Assembly: GCA_030446945.1 (NCBI GenBank)
Contig: JAUJMI010000279.1
Span: 1-5,372, forward strand
DNA from: Longimicrobium sp.
Lineage (GTDB): Bacteria; Gemmatimonadota; Gemmatimonadetes; Longimicrobiales; Longimicrobiaceae
Reading direction: 5' to 3'
DNA: 5,372 nucleotides
How positions within the stretch are numbered: the first letter of the stretch is position 1; each line of letters starts with the position of its first letter. Under the pieces are notes generated by a model. That model had not been told where the DNA came from. It searched no databases and saw only the letters and a program-made list of their open reading frames with translations. The position numbers and the translations under genes were made by a program. Shown piece by piece: positions 5,221-5,372 of the stretch.

Positions 5221-5372
5221 TCAGGCAGCTTTCGCCAGCGCCTCCGGCTCCGCGTCGAACGTGGTGCCGGTGGCGCTCTGGATAGCGTCGACGACGGCCT
5301 GCGCGATCCGCGGCTCCTCCTTGATCGTCGCCCAGTTCTCGCGAACGAAGTCCTTGAGGTTACGCACCCGGC
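5221..5372 (-). CDS. C-terminal fragment of an unrecognised protein (continues beyond the window)
   Basis: The minus strand carries an open frame that enters from the right edge and ends in TGA at 5223-5221, giving 49 full codons plus a partial one. Third positions are mostly G or C, as in the other genes, and the product looks protein-like: RVRNLKDFVRENWATIKEEP, then RIAQAVVDAIQSATGTTFDA and EPEALAKAA. It is predicted to be alpha-helical and mildly acidic, with no membrane segment. I do not recognise the family from this tail. The gene is transcribed toward the EVE gene, and the repeats at 4891-5217 separate the two convergent ends. Confidence 0.6.
   Translation of the reverse strand, partial: RVRNLKDFVRENWATIKEEPRIAQAVVDAIQSATGTTFDAEPEALAKAA

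Overview
This is a GC-rich (roughly 70%) bacterial chromosomal segment with tightly coding-biased third positions. Its intergenic regions are full of imperfect inverted repeats, including a 'cacagagacacggag'-type element, a 'tgtcatcctg ... caggatgaca' element, a 'gccccttcccc / gggggaggggc' hairpin and an 'acgcac' tandem. From memory, this combination fits a Gemmatimonadota genome, Longimicrobium-like in particular. That assignment is inference and was not tested by any search.

Layout. At 1-609 (+) lies a Nudix hydrolase with the Nudix N-terminal helical extension, lacking only its first few residues. It converges on a minus-strand cluster, and an approximately 84-nt long imperfect hairpin (618-701) separates the two. 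Reading right to left, the cluster is cysteine synthase (2805-1807), a 148-residue protein of unknown function (1766-1320) and a free-standing PheT-like tRNA-binding module (1255-707). All three share one strand with gaps of 40 and 64 nt, so they probably form one operon. Divergent from cysK, across a 187-bp intergenic region holding a leader hairpin and a 17-bp dyad, is a secreted DUF4097-type beta-repeat protein (2993-3808, +).

The 576 bases from 3809 to 4384 hold two terminator-like hairpins, a minus-strand coding-like stretch that may be a decayed gene (3993-4245), and a patch of about 49% GC. An EVE-domain (THYN1-like) protein follows at 4385-4849 (+). The 371 bases from 4850 to 5220 hold no gene that I can support, only a strong hairpin, a large nested inverted-repeat element and a short tandem repeat. 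The window ends in the C-terminal 50 codons of an unrecognised minus-strand gene (5221 to beyond 5372).

Functionally, the window is mostly housekeeping: cysteine biosynthesis, nucleotide-derivative hydrolysis, tRNA binding and binding of modified nucleic acid. I found no mobile element, CRISPR array, RNA gene or recognisable multi-gene defence system. The most interesting items are the stand-alone PheT N-terminal module in a cysK operon, the operator-like palindrome between divergent genes, the dispersed-looking inverted repeats, and the possible gene remnant beside the EVE gene.
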